DNA of 64,000 bases, taken from contig WPIO01000048.1 in assembly GCA_009760855.2 (NCBI GenBank), positions 953,501 through 1,017,500 of the forward strand, in the 5' to 3' direction. Of the stretch, positions 21,051 through 33,475 are shown one piece after another. The position numbers and the translations under genes are program-made. The stretch is from Cristatella mucedo (taxonomy: Eukaryota > Bryozoa > Phylactolaemata > Cristatellidae). Every line of letters begins with the position of its first letter. Position 1 is the stretch's first letter. Under the pieces are notes generated by a model. It was given only the letters and a program-made list of their open reading frames with translations. It was not told the origin of the DNA and did not search any database.

Positions 21051-22708
21051 ACGGGGTTTATCGTAGCTCACTGCAGGGGTAGTTGTTGCTGATGCATGCT
21101 AGTGTGGCTGCTGCTGCTGGGATAGCTTCGGCTGCTGCCACCTGCTGTCCTTTCTTAATCGTGCAGTGCCATGCTACGTGTGAGTCGGTGCGCACAACAC
21201 GGTTTCCTCTCTCGGTTGTCATCGCACGAGGCGTGCTTGCCTCACGGCCCACACTGACTAGCTCGCGCCTCAGGTGGTATGCCAGCGCCGCACTGGGGTC
21301 GATCGAAGAGGGATGAACAGCTGCCGACTCCCTTAGCGGGAGACCCGCAGTGCATGCGTAGGCAATGCAGGGGGAGGGTCAAAGCCTAAACGCTCAGGCA
21401 ACACTCGGCGGCATATAAGAAGTAGCCATAGGAAACTGGCAGGCTCCACAGAATGGATGATCATACGATCGGGTCTCGGGATTTCTCACGGCTGACTAGT
21501 TAGTGCAGCTGACCAATGCTCCAAGCGCCAGTATTAGCTAGGCAGCATTAGCCAGGCAGCTTGGCCTCTCACCTGCGCGTGTGCATACATACACATCATC
21601 GGGTCGTAACGACAGAGTGGCCTCGGCACCACGAAGGTGGGCCCTGTCGGGAGGCAGCTGATTGAGTGAGTGCCTGTGCCTGTAGGCACGGCAGCCTATC
21701 CTGACTAGAGCAGGACAAAACAACAACGCTTGACCCGAAGCCGAGGCATCTCGAAAATCCCAATCGCTTGAGCCATTGTGATTACACAAAGGATTTTGCA
21801 GTGGTGCCAACTACTTCAGCATAGACACAGTCCTTCGAGCTTCGGTTTTACTGTCCAGGGCCTAATACCGGCTGAATTCTGCAGTGGCTAAACGGAGGGC
21901 GGGCGGCTGCTGCCGGGCAAGAATAGGATTGCGCTGGCTCACACGGTTGCAGACCCAGCTCCTCCTTGCCAGCGAGGCGCTGTTCTCGGGAGAGCGAGCC
22001 GCCGCTGGCGTGAAGGCTTTGCGCACCACTCTGCACACAGCAACGGCCAGTCGTCCAGCAGCGATGCAGCTGTGGATGGTCACCCTCTCACATAACGTTT
22101 CGGCACGCAGGCGGCACGTAATAGAATCCAGCAACAGCAGCAGCGCGCCACTCCCCCTCCCTCGGCGCAATACGCTGCCTCGAACGCTCTGGGCAAGCGG
22201 AGGATCGCTCGCGTTGGCTGACGGACGCATTGTTAGACGCCGCCAGTCGTCGCCTGCTGCTAGTTGGGCTGAAGCAGAAGTGCACAGCCACGGCCTGCCT
22301 CGCAGTCGCTGAGCAGTGGCACTGTAAGCTACCCCTTCAAGGTGCCTTCAAAATGGGCTAACCACGCCCCTTTCTCCACCAGCGCCCCCCCCCCCCACTC
22401 ACTCCAGCAGCAGCCGGGCACGGGGGCGGGGCACAGGCTTGCGAAGAGGCCGAGCAAGCCGCTGCAGCGCTGCGCCCCGCTGCAGCGCTGCGCGCTCACC
22501 GAGTGGATCGCGGTCTCGGCTGCTGTGGCTCGTGGCGACACGTGCTGCTGCTGCTGCTCGCTGGTGCCGTTATTCACTTCGGCTGCAGCCAGTCCATCTG
22601 CAAACAGAAAGAGAGAGAGCACGGCCGGGCAGCTGTGACAAGGGGGTCATTGACAAAGCAGACAGCGACAAGGGTGAACTGGTTTACTGGTTGCGACAAG
22701 GAGGCAGG
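21051..22708. other. Unassigned stretch
   Basis: Several GC-rich blocks (about 21860-22300 and 22380-22560) with open frames on both strands. A possible minus-strand exon fragment near 22130-22270 could not be confirmed by splice sites. A short G/C homopolymer lies at 22386-22397. Confidence 0.25.
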
Positions 22709-23382
22709 GTGGGTGCTTGCTGGCCTACCAGCATGTGCAATCAGGCGACTACAGCTGGCGCAAAACTCCGCAGCTAGGCGCTTGTCTGTCGTGAGCGTCG
22801 CAGTTGCCACATCACACCACTTGTCGCAGACCTGCACTGGCTACCAGTCAAGCAACGGATTGACTTCTAGGTTTTGTCGCTTACTTTTAGGTCTCTTTAT
22901 TCTTTGGCTCCAGCCTATCTCAGGTGTACTCCCCCACCAGGCCAAGCATCGTACCACCTGCTTTTCGGAATCCAATAGTTTACCAATACCCGTACAAACT
23001 TCAAATCCTTTGAAGACCGTGCATTTAGCTCGTATGCTCCCAAAGCCTGGAACTCCCTCCCGACTTGCGTCAGAACATCCCCTGACCTGACCACATTTAA
23101 AAAGAACTTAGAAACACGCCTATTTAGGACGGCATTTAGTGGGTCCCTGTGATTCGTCCTTCATGTGCTTATGCGTGCTGACACCGTTGATGCTGCCACT
23201 AACCACATTTGCATGTTGCCCCTGTGCATATCACCCCTAACCATGTTATTCGTGTTGTTTATAAAGCATGATATTACTCACCAGTCAATCGTGTTTCCCT
23301 TTGCAGCAAATGTAAAGCGCCTAGAAAGAGATTGAGTCCTCTGAGGGCGCTTTATCAAGTGCATTATTATTATTATTATTCG
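22709..23382 (+). mobile_element. LINE-A 3' fragment
   Basis: It is similar in extent to the copy at 5193-5848. It covers the C-terminal reverse-transcriptase part, the 3' untranslated part with GCGCCTAGAAAGAGATTGAG, and an (ATT)n tail. The frame is broken. Confidence 0.88.
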
Positions 23383-26300
23383 CACGTGGTCAGCCTAGGC
23401 ATTCGTCTTCTGCTCACTGGTGTGGTGGGCTGAGAGGTGCCAGACACGTAACAAGAGCGCACCGGTGAGCAGGCCGGGCGAACTGGGGCTCAGCCAGCCC
23501 ATGACACCGGCGCTGCTTGCTTCATTCTGGCGCCTCGTGGCAGACGCCGGAAACACCACACTTGTGCAGACAGTAGCAGCTGCTCGCTCTCTCTGTCTCT
23601 CTGTCTGTCTGTCTGTCTCTTTCTCTCTCTGTCTCTCTCTTTCTTCCCTATCTGCATGCTCCAATCGAGCAGGAAGGATGGCAGCTAGCCTACCGAATGG
23701 ATAATCACTGTCACTGGTTGCAGGTGAGAGAAGCCCTAAGTATTTATCAGTGGTTGGTGAGGATGCCCAGGCCAATGTTATTGCTCATACGGATAAACAG
23801 GCAACAATTAATCCGAATTGCTACTCCATGAGTAACTCCAAAACGGAATCAATCAAGCAGTGAAATGAGGCAGTCATGGTGACAGAAGGCACCGGAATGA
23901 GGCAAAGCCTGCTCAGAAGTCAGCATTCATTTGATTTTCCTAGCACCCACGAGCTGGATCCAAGTTCTGACAGTAAGGGTAAGCAGCAGGCAGTTCCAGC
24001 GGTGGAGTGGCAGTCAGCTAGCGTCGGCAGGCTTGGCTGACGTGCTGACAGTGGGGCGGAGCTGGACCGTTGATCAACAGGTGCCGAAGGTGAGACAAGA
24101 AGTGTTGCTAGTGGTGCCAGGAGTGTCAGCATACAGCCAGCCCCCTTACGCCCAGAGGGACCCGGATCAGCTTTGGATTGCAAGTCAAGTCTTGGTCGAA
24201 AGGTCATAAGTGAAACAGCTGAGAATGCAACCACTTAGCACAAGCATTTGGGCCTCATCCTATTTTTCATATGGACATCTATCGAATAGCATCTTCGAGA
24301 AGGCACGTGTTATACAACTAGTCGTGTCGGAAGCACACACGCGATAAAGAATGAAAGAAGAGAACGAACGTTTGCATTACCAAACAATAACAACTGGGGT
24401 GGCAGGCAGGTGGCAGGGTGCTTTGTCACAATTACAGCTAGCCAAAGGCTGACTCACAGACAAATTTCTAATATCGGCAACTAGAAGACAAAAAAGTAAA
24501 ATGGGTAGGAGTTTTCACGGAAGCTTACATAGGGAACCACATGTGCACACTTACAATTACACACACGAGCACAGCTTGACGTAGTAGGTCCTATGGGCGT
24601 GACTAAACGTTCTCGAGGCTAGTGGCTTAATAAGCCAAATTACATTAAATGCACAGAGGATTACCGCGGGTAATGCCAAGGAAGGTTCACTTCACAGTTT
24701 GCCTAAACAGCAATTGACTTCGCTAACCACAGCCCTCGAGCCTAACAAGCTGGGGTGTCGTGCAGGCCGAAACTCTTGCTCGTTGTACAGATTGACAGCT
24801 ACCCATAGGTGGCCAGCCAGACCTGCAACGGCCGGAGTTCCAGAGCCTCGGCCATCAGCGAAATCTCGTTTGCAGCACAGACCCAACACGAGAAACTGAC
24901 GCGTCACGGATCGCCGCCATCGTTCATTTCAATTCTTTTCGGTGGCAAGGCGGCCGGGGAGAGGAGGGAGAATGACGACGTGGGAGGCTGCCTGGCCGAC
25001 TGTGTTCACCGGGGGAGGAGGGGGGGTCTGCAGTCACCACGACAGGACACCCAGTTGGTTTGGTGCCCTTGGCTTGCCTACCAAAGGAGCTCTCGCTTGG
25101 CACAGCATCGGTCCGAGAGTCGTTTCCCCTTCACGGTCGCTTGCACTGCAGCGCTTGTCACACAGGGTGCTGCTGCCAGTGCGAACGGCGCCTCATTGCT
25201 CGCCTCCCAGTGGAGGGCACGGCTGCTGGCTGCCAGCACTCAGCCAGCGGCCAGACGACGGCCGATCTAAGGCCACTCCAGCCTATTAACACCAACGCCA
25301 TCGGCAGACACTGTTCAACCGCTGCCTGCCGTAGGTCCAGAAAGCCAAGCTCTGTGCTCGAAGCACGGCAAACGTGCCTTCTCATGCTGCTGCTAGCTGG
25401 CGCTGCTGCGAGCGGAGAGCATCCGAGTCACAGCCACCACCACAATGCTGTAGCCGCAGCCACAAGCAGCTGCAGCCAGCCAGTCTGCGGGCGAGCGAGC
25501 TCACTGCTGCTGCTGCCCTGCAAGTAAGTCGGCGGGCGTCCTCTAATACCCCCTTGCTCCTTATTACCTGAGCCCAGACCGGCTCATTGACAGAGCGCCG
25601 GACTCGTGCACTCGGAGAGCACTCATGCCGCCGAAACGCGACAGGCTTGCCAGCAGATCTGCGCACACGATGCTGGGCTCGGCTGCGCCGGACTTGATGC
25701 TGCCGCCCCTGCGCAAGAACCGGCGAGCCGCAAGAAGCGAACGACCCACTCGCCGTAACCCGTGTTGCCGCTGGGCGCCATGCTGTCTCCACAGCAGGCA
25801 GCCAACCGGAGTGAAATAGAGGCTTGAGCCACCTCAAGCTGGCTGACAGGACGCCGACAGGCGGTCCTCAGAAAGCAGCGCTGGCTGACCTGGCCGGCGG
25901 GGGGGGGGGGGGGGGGTGCGGCTCCCCATTCACCCTATTTGGCAGGGAGCTGGCTCTCAGCTCCAACTCAGATCGTCCGTAGGGCCCTGACCGCTGGAAG
26001 CCTGCCAATTGACAGCTATCTCCGGGGACTCGTGCATCGAGCAGTTGCCGAAAGCAGTAGCTAGCCAACAGAACAGTGACTCTCACTGGGCAGGCTTCGA
26101 GACAGCAGCGGCTGAATCAGCAAAGCTTCGGTGCCAGGAGAACAAGAGTGGATCAGCTGCAGCAGCAAACAGTGGTCGCTGCAGCAGAACAGGCTGGGTG
26201 AAAAATGCCAGTTCAGACCTTCAGCCCACACACAAAAGTGAGTGGGCTGGCTCCGGCAGTGTGAGTCCGAACGTAGGGGATACGGTACAGACAAAGATTT

Positions 26301-26865
26301 TTGCCCACGAGCAGTCTATTTATCAGCCTGAGTTGCGACCACTGCCTGCCAGAAAGGGCTGCGCTTTCATTTCATCGACACGAATGTTAAAGCACCAGGC
26401 AGCTAGAATCATGCACCGAATACTCAAAAAGAGTCTCGGTGACCATGTCTGCCTTCGGCGTATGCAACTCTTCCGGGGCAGCTGAATGGTTGAATGGTTC
26501 TACAAATCCAGGCAAGACTCTAAATGGATTTTTTTGGTTCAATGTACATTGGACGTCAGCTGCTAGTCAGTCGAAGCTTCGGCGAATAATGCTGTGACCA
26601 GATCATGTATTGCGGCTGGCATTGTGCCGCTGGATGTTGTTACAATGCACAATGCACTGGAAGAGAAAATCTGGTCACCTGACAGGAAGAGTTTCGGCTT
26701 GGCTTTCAGCAGCAATGACTGCCACCGACATTTCGGTAGGATCTTCGAAATGACTGCCACCGACATTTCGGTAGGATCTTCGAGGCGACTCACAGGAGAT
26801 GTTTCGCGAGCAGGAATCAAGCTCTATACAGCCGGTAGCGACACAGCCAGTGCAAGGTTTGGCCT
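23383..26865. other. Unassigned stretch
   Basis: Contains a CT-rich low-complexity patch (23588-23645), GC-rich frames at 24.8-25.8 kb on both strands, a G homopolymer near 25899-25917 and a 33-bp tandem duplication at about 26718-26783. No gene could be supported. Confidence 0.25.
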
Positions 26866-26985
26866 CCGGCGGTTAAGGTGCTCTCGCCCCGACCAAGTTC
26901 TGGCTGAGATCGTGGGCTCGAGCCCCGTGGCATACGTGAAGCACCTGAATAGGGGTGCTATACAAATGAAATATATTTATTTACA
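26866..26985 (+). mobile_element. SINE-B copy
   Basis: A tRNA-derived SINE with an A-box-like GGTTAAGGTGCTC and a B-box-like GGGCTCGAGCCCC, ending with GCTATACAAATGAAATATAT. The family is related to the copies at 38396, 56828 and 60722. Confidence 0.75.
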
Positions 26986-27527
26986 TAGCCTATGGCCTTT
27001 GGGCATCCTTGCACGAGTATGCCCAAGCTGGCTTCCGTGGCATAAACTGGGCTTCCACTGACGCCCCGGCGACCCTGGGTGACGAACGAACGGTAGCGCT
27101 TGTGCTAAGAGCTTGCTTGGTCAGCTGCCGATTAATGCCTGAGCGTTAAACCGCAGAACGGCTACCGCCGTAAGCAGCCGCGCGCGTAACCGAAACCACC
27201 GAGACCACCGGGGCCAAGCTTTTTTCACGAATCTGCCGTCGGTTGTACGTCGCCAGCTCGGTCGCGCGCGCGGCACGAGCACGCGAGGCCTAGACAGCGA
27301 GCGAGGCTGCACCGACGAGCTGCTCTCTCCCGTACCCAGGCTCTCCAGCTCTTGCGCGACAACGGTCTCTGGCTGTGGGGGAAGGGTGACTGCGGACGGG
27401 ACGGCCAAACAGCTGCGCTGACGCCGAACCCTGCGGCATGAAACGACGGCGGCGTAGCGGCCGGAACGCGGGACCCGGCATCCAAAGATAGCACGACTGC
27501 ATAGGGGTGGGGTGTAGCTCCTCCATC

Positions 27528-27530
27528 CAA

Positions 27531-27601
<71 letters not shown>

Positions 27602-27604
27602 TCT
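27528..27604. repeat. (CT)n microsatellite
   Basis: Nearly uninterrupted CT units. The Arg-Glu frames on the minus strand are artefacts. Confidence 0.95.
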
Positions 27605-27829
27605 TTCAGTACTTGAATCATACGGTCGCACACGCGAGCCTATTAAGGGATCTCGGAGGCAGGCGATTGCGCATGGCGTCCGAACGGGGCGTTAGATTAT
27701 TGACGGCGAGAACCGCTGGCGGTCACGGTAAGATTCAACGGAAGCGGCAACCAGCTTACAATACCTACATCCGAGAAGCAGCACCATATGAGAGGAGGGT
27801 GGAGGCGTGAGAGGCTACGCGCTGAGAGA

Positions 27830-29050
27830 TAGAACGTCCGCTGGCGCCGCCGTACACGCGCCACCGTTGGCCAGTAGCGTAGCGAGCGCCGCGGCTCCTC
27901 ACCCATTGGGCGAATACGTCGAAATTGGCTATCCGTTCGCAAAATATCTCCTCCACGTTTAAACGTCTAGCGCGAGAGCGCGCGCAGCGTCCTCGGCTAG
28001 CACCCGGGAGCTAGCGGCGAGACTCGGGGTTCTGCGCGGCACCTGGCGGAGGAGTTCGATCGCCACTCAGGCGGCTGCGACGCACGCGCCGACGTACGTC
28101 GATTCCTGCGGTCAGCAGGCGCCGCCGCCCCCCGCCTGGCGAGAACACGCCCCCTTCCGAGTCGCGCCACTGCGCGTTACGACGCCGGTCGAGCGGTGGC
28201 AGCTGCAGCTACTACCCTCGAACTGCCGATGGCCTCAAAACGAGCCGCTCGCCTACGGCAACCGCCATTTGTAGCAGCGAGCAGCGCCAACGCTAGCGAG
28301 ACGAGCGGGCGGCCGGCGCCCGACTCCGCACTGCGGGTGACTGGACGCGATCGTCGTCGTCGGAGCCGTGAGCGACCGCAGTCGCGGCTAGAACGAGCCC
28401 GCCAGCGCGCGCGAATAAGCAAAAAAAGCATCCCCGCACCATTTGACGGATAGAGGGCGAGATGAAGGTGTACGGGGCGACGCGATCGCCTCGCCGCGAA
28501 CGGACGGTCAGTCGCCGCTGGGAAACGCTCGCCCCAGCCGAGCGCTGCCGCCGTCGACAATGACGATGAAGAATTCGGAAATCGATGCGCGTTGCGTCGA
28601 CACCGTCGCGCGGCGTCGTGCTATTTCTGTAACAGTCGACGCTTAGTAGCCTTCGTGGGCCAGCCAGGCGCGAGAGAGAGCGAGCCGTCGCTCGACGCCC
28701 GCCCCGCTCTCGTCCGGCTTCCGAGCCTCGACGATACGGCGAGCAAGCTCACGTGATTTCGCAAGCACTCGCGCGCAAGCCGACGCCATTTGGCTAGCGA
28801 CGTCGGGGGTGGGGGACCTCTCCTCACGATTCACGATCCCGATTACGAGCCAGGCCTCTGGAGAGCGGGCTCTTGCGGCTGGCCCAGTGGGCAGCGACAG
28901 CCAGAATCTGCGTGGCGTCGCGCGCGATCGAGCCGGACGCCGGAAGTGGTATCTCGAATCCGAAAGAGCGTGCCGGAGTCCGTCTTTGGCTCTGAAATCG
29001 AAAACGCCAAGTCCGCAAAACAGCGAACTAAGTAACGCATGTTTTGAATA
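27830..29050. promoter_or_regulatory. CpG-dense stretch, possible promoter
   Basis: CpG dinucleotides are visibly dense here compared with the rest of the window, and the block is free of recognised repeats. A minus-strand ATG at 28789 in fair context begins MASACARVLAKS and runs into a GTGAGC donor at 28752, so a first coding exon of a minus-strand gene is possible. The ABLIM-like gene is the nearest downstream minus-strand gene. No direct evidence of transcription is available. Confidence 0.35.
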
Positions 29051-29298
29051 TTTATTTAATTGCCCGATTTTTCTGATGAATTTTTTTCGTTCCGACGCCA
29101 CTGTTGTTCATTAGTCTATTCTGTGCGTCTTGGTTCGCCGTGCGCCCGCTAGTCGCGGATCCTATAGTGACGAGTTTTCTCCTTGTAGTCCTCAGATGAC
29201 CTTGGACTGCATAGCTTCCGCAGAGATCGAACGCATGACCGGCTGCCTCCAGCGGACTCCACTGCGACGCGACTCCATTCCTTCTGAGCTGCCACGAT

Positions 29299-29612
29299 TT
29301 AATAATAGTAATAATAAATACATTTCCATAGCACCCCAGAAAACTTAACCTCTTTCTATTTACATATTCTCTAAAGGAAACACGATCGAATGGTTAGTGA
29401 CAACATGCACAATGTAGTGGCAACATGCAACATGTCAACAAGCATAATATGGTTAAAGAGGTGAAATGAACAGTGTCGTGTCGACATGTCAATATGGTTA
29501 GTAACAGCATGCACAGTGTCAGCACGCGAAAGCAACAAGGGACGAATCGCAAGGACCCACTAAACAGGTGTGCTTTTAGCTCCTTTTTAAATGTTGCCAA
29601 GTAAAAAGATCT
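29299..29612 (-). mobile_element. LINE-A 3' fragment
   Basis: An ATT-tailed 3' end with the block ACTTAACCTCTTTCTATTTA and the CACAGTGTCAGCACGC region. It extends only to the last codons of the ORF. Confidence 0.8.
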
Positions 29613-29676
29613 GTAGCCACCCACTATAACTAATGCGATAAATTTGTCTCTGGCCTCAGATTTTGTCACAGCATTA

Positions 29677-31118
29677 ATAATGATAATAATAATAATTCAC
29701 TTGATAAAGCGCCCTCAGAGAACTTAATCTCTCTCTAGGCGCTTTACATTTGCTGTAAAGTGAAATGCAATTGAATGGTAAGTAAAATCATGCTTGAAAA
29801 ACCAACGAGATGAATAATATGGTTAGGGGTGACATGCACAGGGTCAGCATGCAAATGTGGTTAGTGGCAGCATGCACAGTGTCAGCACGCATAAGCACAT
29901 CAAAGACGAATCACAGGGACCCACTAAATGCTGTCCTAAATAGGTGGGATTTTAGGTTCCTTTTAAATGTGGTCAGGTCAGGGGATGTTTTGACGCAGGT
30001 TGGGAGGGAGTTCCAGGCTTTGGGAGCATATGAACTAAATGCATGGTCTCCAAAGGATTTAAGGTTTGTATGAGGTATTTCTAGACTGTTGGATTCCGAG
30101 AAGCGGGTGGTACGATGCTTGGCCTGATGGGGTAGTATATCTGACAGATAGGCTGGAGCCATAGAATGAAGGGACCTAAAAGTGAGCGACAAAACCTTAA
30201 AGTCAATCCGTTGCTTGACTGGTAGCCAGTGCAGGTCGGCGAGAAGTGGAGTAATGTGGCAACTGCGACGCTCACGACAGACAAGCCTAGCTGAAGAGTT
30301 TTGCACAAGCTGCAATCGCCTGATCGCACATGCTGGTAGGCTAGTAAGCAGTGAGTTGCAGGAGTCGAGACGGGATGTCACGAATGCATGAACTAACTTG
30401 GACGTGGTATCTTTATCTAAACAAGCCCGAATTTTAGCAATGTTATGAAGCTGAAAATAGGCGGATTTGACTGTGGAGCTGATATGGTCGTCTAACGAGA
30501 GGTCGCTTTGGAATATGACACCTAGATTCCGAGCTGATTCGACAGGAGATATGCTGGCAGAGCCAATTTTGAGAGTCAGCCTTTCCAATCTCTGGATCAC
30601 ACTGGGTTTGCCCATAACTAGTAAGTTAGTTTTATCATCGTTAAGTTTTAGAAAATTTGCTGCCATCCATGTGCGGATGTCATCAATGCATGCAGCTAGT
30701 GAGTTGAGAGAATTTGAGGTGCTCGAAGGCTGGGAGGGATCAAAGCAAAGGTACAACTGAGTGTCATCCGCATAGAAGTGAAAGCCTAGATTGTGCTTGG
30801 CAATCACATCAGCAAGAGGCAGAGTATAAACCGTGAAAAGAACCAGACCTAGCACTGAGCCCTGAGGTACTCCATATTTCAGAGATACTTCAGATGATCT
30901 TTGTCCATTCACGTAAATACTCTGGAGTCTCCCGCTGAGATAGGACCTGAACCACTGCAGAGCAGTGCCAGTGATGCCCAGGCGAGATGAGAGGCGCTTT
31001 AGAAGAACTTTGTGATCGATGGTATCAAAAGCTGCCGAAAGATCAAGCAAAACAAGCAGCGACACTCTACCCATGTCTGCATTCCTAAGTAGGTCGTTGT
31101 ATACCCGAAGCATTTTTC
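29677..31118 (-). mobile_element. LINE-A, long 5'-truncated copy
   Basis: The reference copy of LINE-A in this window. It has an ATT-type tail at 29677-29697, a 3' untranslated part with CACAGTGTCAGCACGC, and an open reverse-transcriptase frame. The 5' end is cut just before the LLRVYNDLLRNAD segment, so the endonuclease and the first reverse-transcriptase blocks are missing. Confidence 0.93.
29911..31113 (-). CDS. LINE-A reverse transcriptase, 5'-truncated ORF
   Basis: 400 codons, open to the stop. Core motifs are LDLSAAFDTIDHKVLL near residue 23, YGVPQGSVLGLVLF near 80 and the catalytic YADD near 115, followed by NFLKLNDDKTNLLVMG and the LHWLPVKQRIDFKVL C-terminal region common to L2/CR1-type LINEs. 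The conserved VPQGSVLGP has an L in place of P. Absence of frameshifts suggests a fairly recent insertion. The copy is truncated and cannot mobilise itself. Confidence 0.9.
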   Translation of the reverse strand: MLRVYNDLLRNADMGRVSLLVLLDLSAAFDTIDHKVLLKRLSSRLGITGTALQWFRSYLSGRLQSIYVNGQRSSEVSLKYGVPQGSVLGLVLFTVYTLPLADVIAKHNLGFHFYADDTQLYLCFDPSQPSSTSNSLNSLAACIDDIRTWMAANFLKLNDDKTNLLVMGKPSVIQRLERLTLKIGSASISPVESARNLGVIFQSDLSLDDHISSTVKSAYFQLHNIAKIRACLDKDTTSKLVHAFVTSRLDSCNSLLTSLPACAIRRLQLVQNSSARLVCRERRSCHITPLLADLHWLPVKQRIDFKVLSLTFRSLHSMAPAYLSDILPHQAKHRTTRFSESNSLEIPHTNLKSFGDHAFSSYAPKAWNSLPTCVKTSPDLTTFKRNLKSHLFRTAFSGSL

Positions 31119-31739
31119 AAAGAAGTGGTTGGCAGACCACTTGGCGATAATAGTACCAGAGAACTCGGCGTCCTTTGTCCCGTCTCCCAATTGCCACAAC
31201 TATTAAAGACTGAAAGGTGACTGAATATGTCTTAACTAAAAAAGAGAGACGATGATCGAGACCCTCAATCGCGTCTAACATGCTATACTGCGAGGCCAGC
31301 CAAGTACAATGCAGCCAACAGGCCCTCATTTAAAGAGGTCTTGTGTGATTTGCCTACGCCTCGAACACGCTCACGGACACACGAGCGCCCGCACGAGAGA
31401 GCACCTCCAAAGGCTCTTTGGTGACACACACGTGTGAGTTCGAGCACGGGTGCAGAGCCTAAAGGAGCGGTTGCCGGTCCCCAACAACACCTGGCCACCG
31501 TTACACTCCAGTCAGATTGTGGAGCAAATCAGCACACAGAGTCAGCAGCACCACTTAAGAGAATAGCGACCTTAGGAATGCTGACTTACACGTAGGTAGA
31601 GTCTCTACCAGTTAGACTGGATCTGACGGCGTCGTTTGATACTCGCAGTCTTTAGAGTGCCTACCATCATCGCCTGCATTTCGGTGCAATGCTTTACGTC
31701 CTGCCTCAGCGAGATTTTTCAATGCCTAGGTGCCTGCAG
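31119..31739. other. Unassigned stretch
   Basis: No gene or recognised repeat. The stretch may include eroded LINE sequence flanking the copy on either side. Confidence 0.25.
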
Positions 31740-32250
31740 CCACCAGTCGTCTGGTGAGTCTTAAAAGTACTGGGTAGTCCAAGGATTAGTATTCGGCAGA
31801 AGTATGTATGGGCTGCGACAGGAATCACCAAAAGTATGATTAACGGCAGGGATCAGCAATGGGTCCACTTCTTTTCAGCGTTTATACTCTGCCTCCTGCG
31901 GATGCAATCGCCGAGCACGATCTACGCTTTCGTTCCTAAGCGCATCACGGTTTTACCTGTCCCTATATCCCTCTCGGCCCTCTAGAGTGGCAAACATTGT
32001 CGTGTTCCTCGAAACTGATATTACTGATGGCAGCTAACTTCTTCAAATCGAATGACGAGAAGGTTTTTCTCGGTAGCTATGGGCAAATGTAGTATGTCAC
32101 ACTGACACTGGAAAGCCTAAACTCCAAACATAGTTTGGCCAGCGTATCGTCTGCAGCTTCAGCACAGAATCTGAGTGTCCTGATTGGAGATTACCTGTCA
32201 CTAAGCGATCATGGCGCCTCCACAAGCAAGTCTCCACAAACACGTCTGGT
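31740..32250 (+). mobile_element. LINE-A fragment, heavily decayed
   Basis: Around 31855-31945 the plus strand reads GPLLFSVYTLPPADAIAEHD with frame breaks, matching the block before YADD in LINE-A. The rest is eroded. Confidence 0.65.
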
Positions 32251-32261
32251 TCTTTAAAAAA

Positions 32262-32432
32262 ATACTAGCTGATTTAACAGCCTCTTTTTGTATAGCAACA
32301 GAAGAGCCTTTACGGCTATCACCACCGCTTGCAGTGGCGATACAGGATCGCCCACCACAGGATTCGAACCCACGACCTCGGGCCGGAGGTCGTGAAAAGC
32401 AACCACCTTACCTAGTGAGCCCTTGCGGCTGG
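32262..32432 (-). mobile_element. SINE-A copy
   Basis: A full-length minus-strand copy with a B-box GGTTCGAATCC at about 32362 and an A-box-like head near 32420. The sense 3' end reads GCTATACAAAAAGAGG, then an A-rich stretch. Confidence 0.88.
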
Positions 32433-32569
32433 GCCTCCAACCAACCTGAAATCCACCGCGTATTCAGTTCCTACATGCCGAATGCCAGCCAAATTGCATC
32501 ACCCCATTCAGCGACTTGTCGATGATTATTATAAAGCTAAAATGAAGGAGGGGGCTTAACTCCACCATG

Positions 32570-32930
32570 CCCAGCTACTCCACCCCTTTGACCGAAGCGA
32601 GCGGGTCTTTTCCACCCGGGCTTCCGGGGTCGCGGCTTTCTACGCCGCCTCCCCCTCGCTTCGCCTCTGTCGAGCAAGTGAATTCCTTCGCGAGTCCAAC
32701 GCCACGTCCGTACGGCTGGATCGGCGTCAACAGCAGCAGCAGCACCAGCAGCTGCTGGCCAATGAGAGCGGCTGTCTCGTTAAGCGAGTCATTAACTCTG
32801 ACGTCAGACAGAACGCGGAGCTGGCCGCTGGCATCGCCCCGCCCACATGGCGTACGCTCTCAGGCGCCATCTCCGAGTAGCTTTTCCCTAGCAAACCGGC
32901 TCGTCGCGAGCGTCCTTGCTATGCATTAGA
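32570..32930. promoter_or_regulatory. CpG-dense block with CRE and CCAAT motifs
   Basis: A GC-rich block with a perfect cAMP-response palindrome TGACGTCA at 32799-32806, CCAAT at about 32758 and a GC box (CCCCGCCC) at about 32833. Together these suggest a promoter. A 120-codon plus-strand frame from 32567 overlaps it but looks like composition-driven Ser/Pro sequence. No target gene is identified. Confidence 0.35.
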
Positions 32931-33225
32931 GATTCTAGAACCTACCGCTAGGAGGCACAGCTGCTCCGTGCGTGCAGCGAAACTTTTGATATTTTGCACC
33001 GCCCCATGCAAGAGTGTTCACGCGAAATGAGTGGCTGCCTATTTATTTACTTTCAAATTCCCAGCTTCTAGACTTTCAAATGATTTAGCAGTGGGTTAAT
33101 CTACCAATGACTGCAGGCTGTCCACGATGTTACCTGCGGCACGAAGTTGGGTTGCTGCCTGATTGAAAGGCCTGGTGTCGCAACGGAAGCTAGCGAGTGC
33201 GAACCGATCTTACATATCTTGTTCG

Positions 33226-33475
33226 TGCATCTCCGTCCGTAACTCCGTAAAGCAGCAAAAACAACGCGAGTGTTACGCAGAAGAGTTTTGCATAGCGCTC
33301 TCACAGCCTAAGTGGCTTTCGGTACGCATTCGGTAGTCAGCAGATTTCATTTCACGCAACAAAGAGAAAGTGAGAAGCATAGCCGAGTCAGTACAGCATT
33401 TGAGGTAGTGGCAGTAGCAGCAGCTCAGGACAACTGGAAAGTATGCGTGACAGTCGGCAGCAAGAGAGTAGTTGT
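33226..33475 (-). mobile_element. LINE-B 3' fragment
   Basis: Starts with CATCTCCGTCCGTAACTCCG on the plus strand and runs into the C-terminal ORF region with decay. Confidence 0.8.

Noticed and set aside
22088-22291. Possible minus-strand exon near 22.1-22.3 kb
   Set aside because: An acceptor-like site exists, but no donor gives a phase that connects to other exons; GC-rich composition alone explains the open frames.
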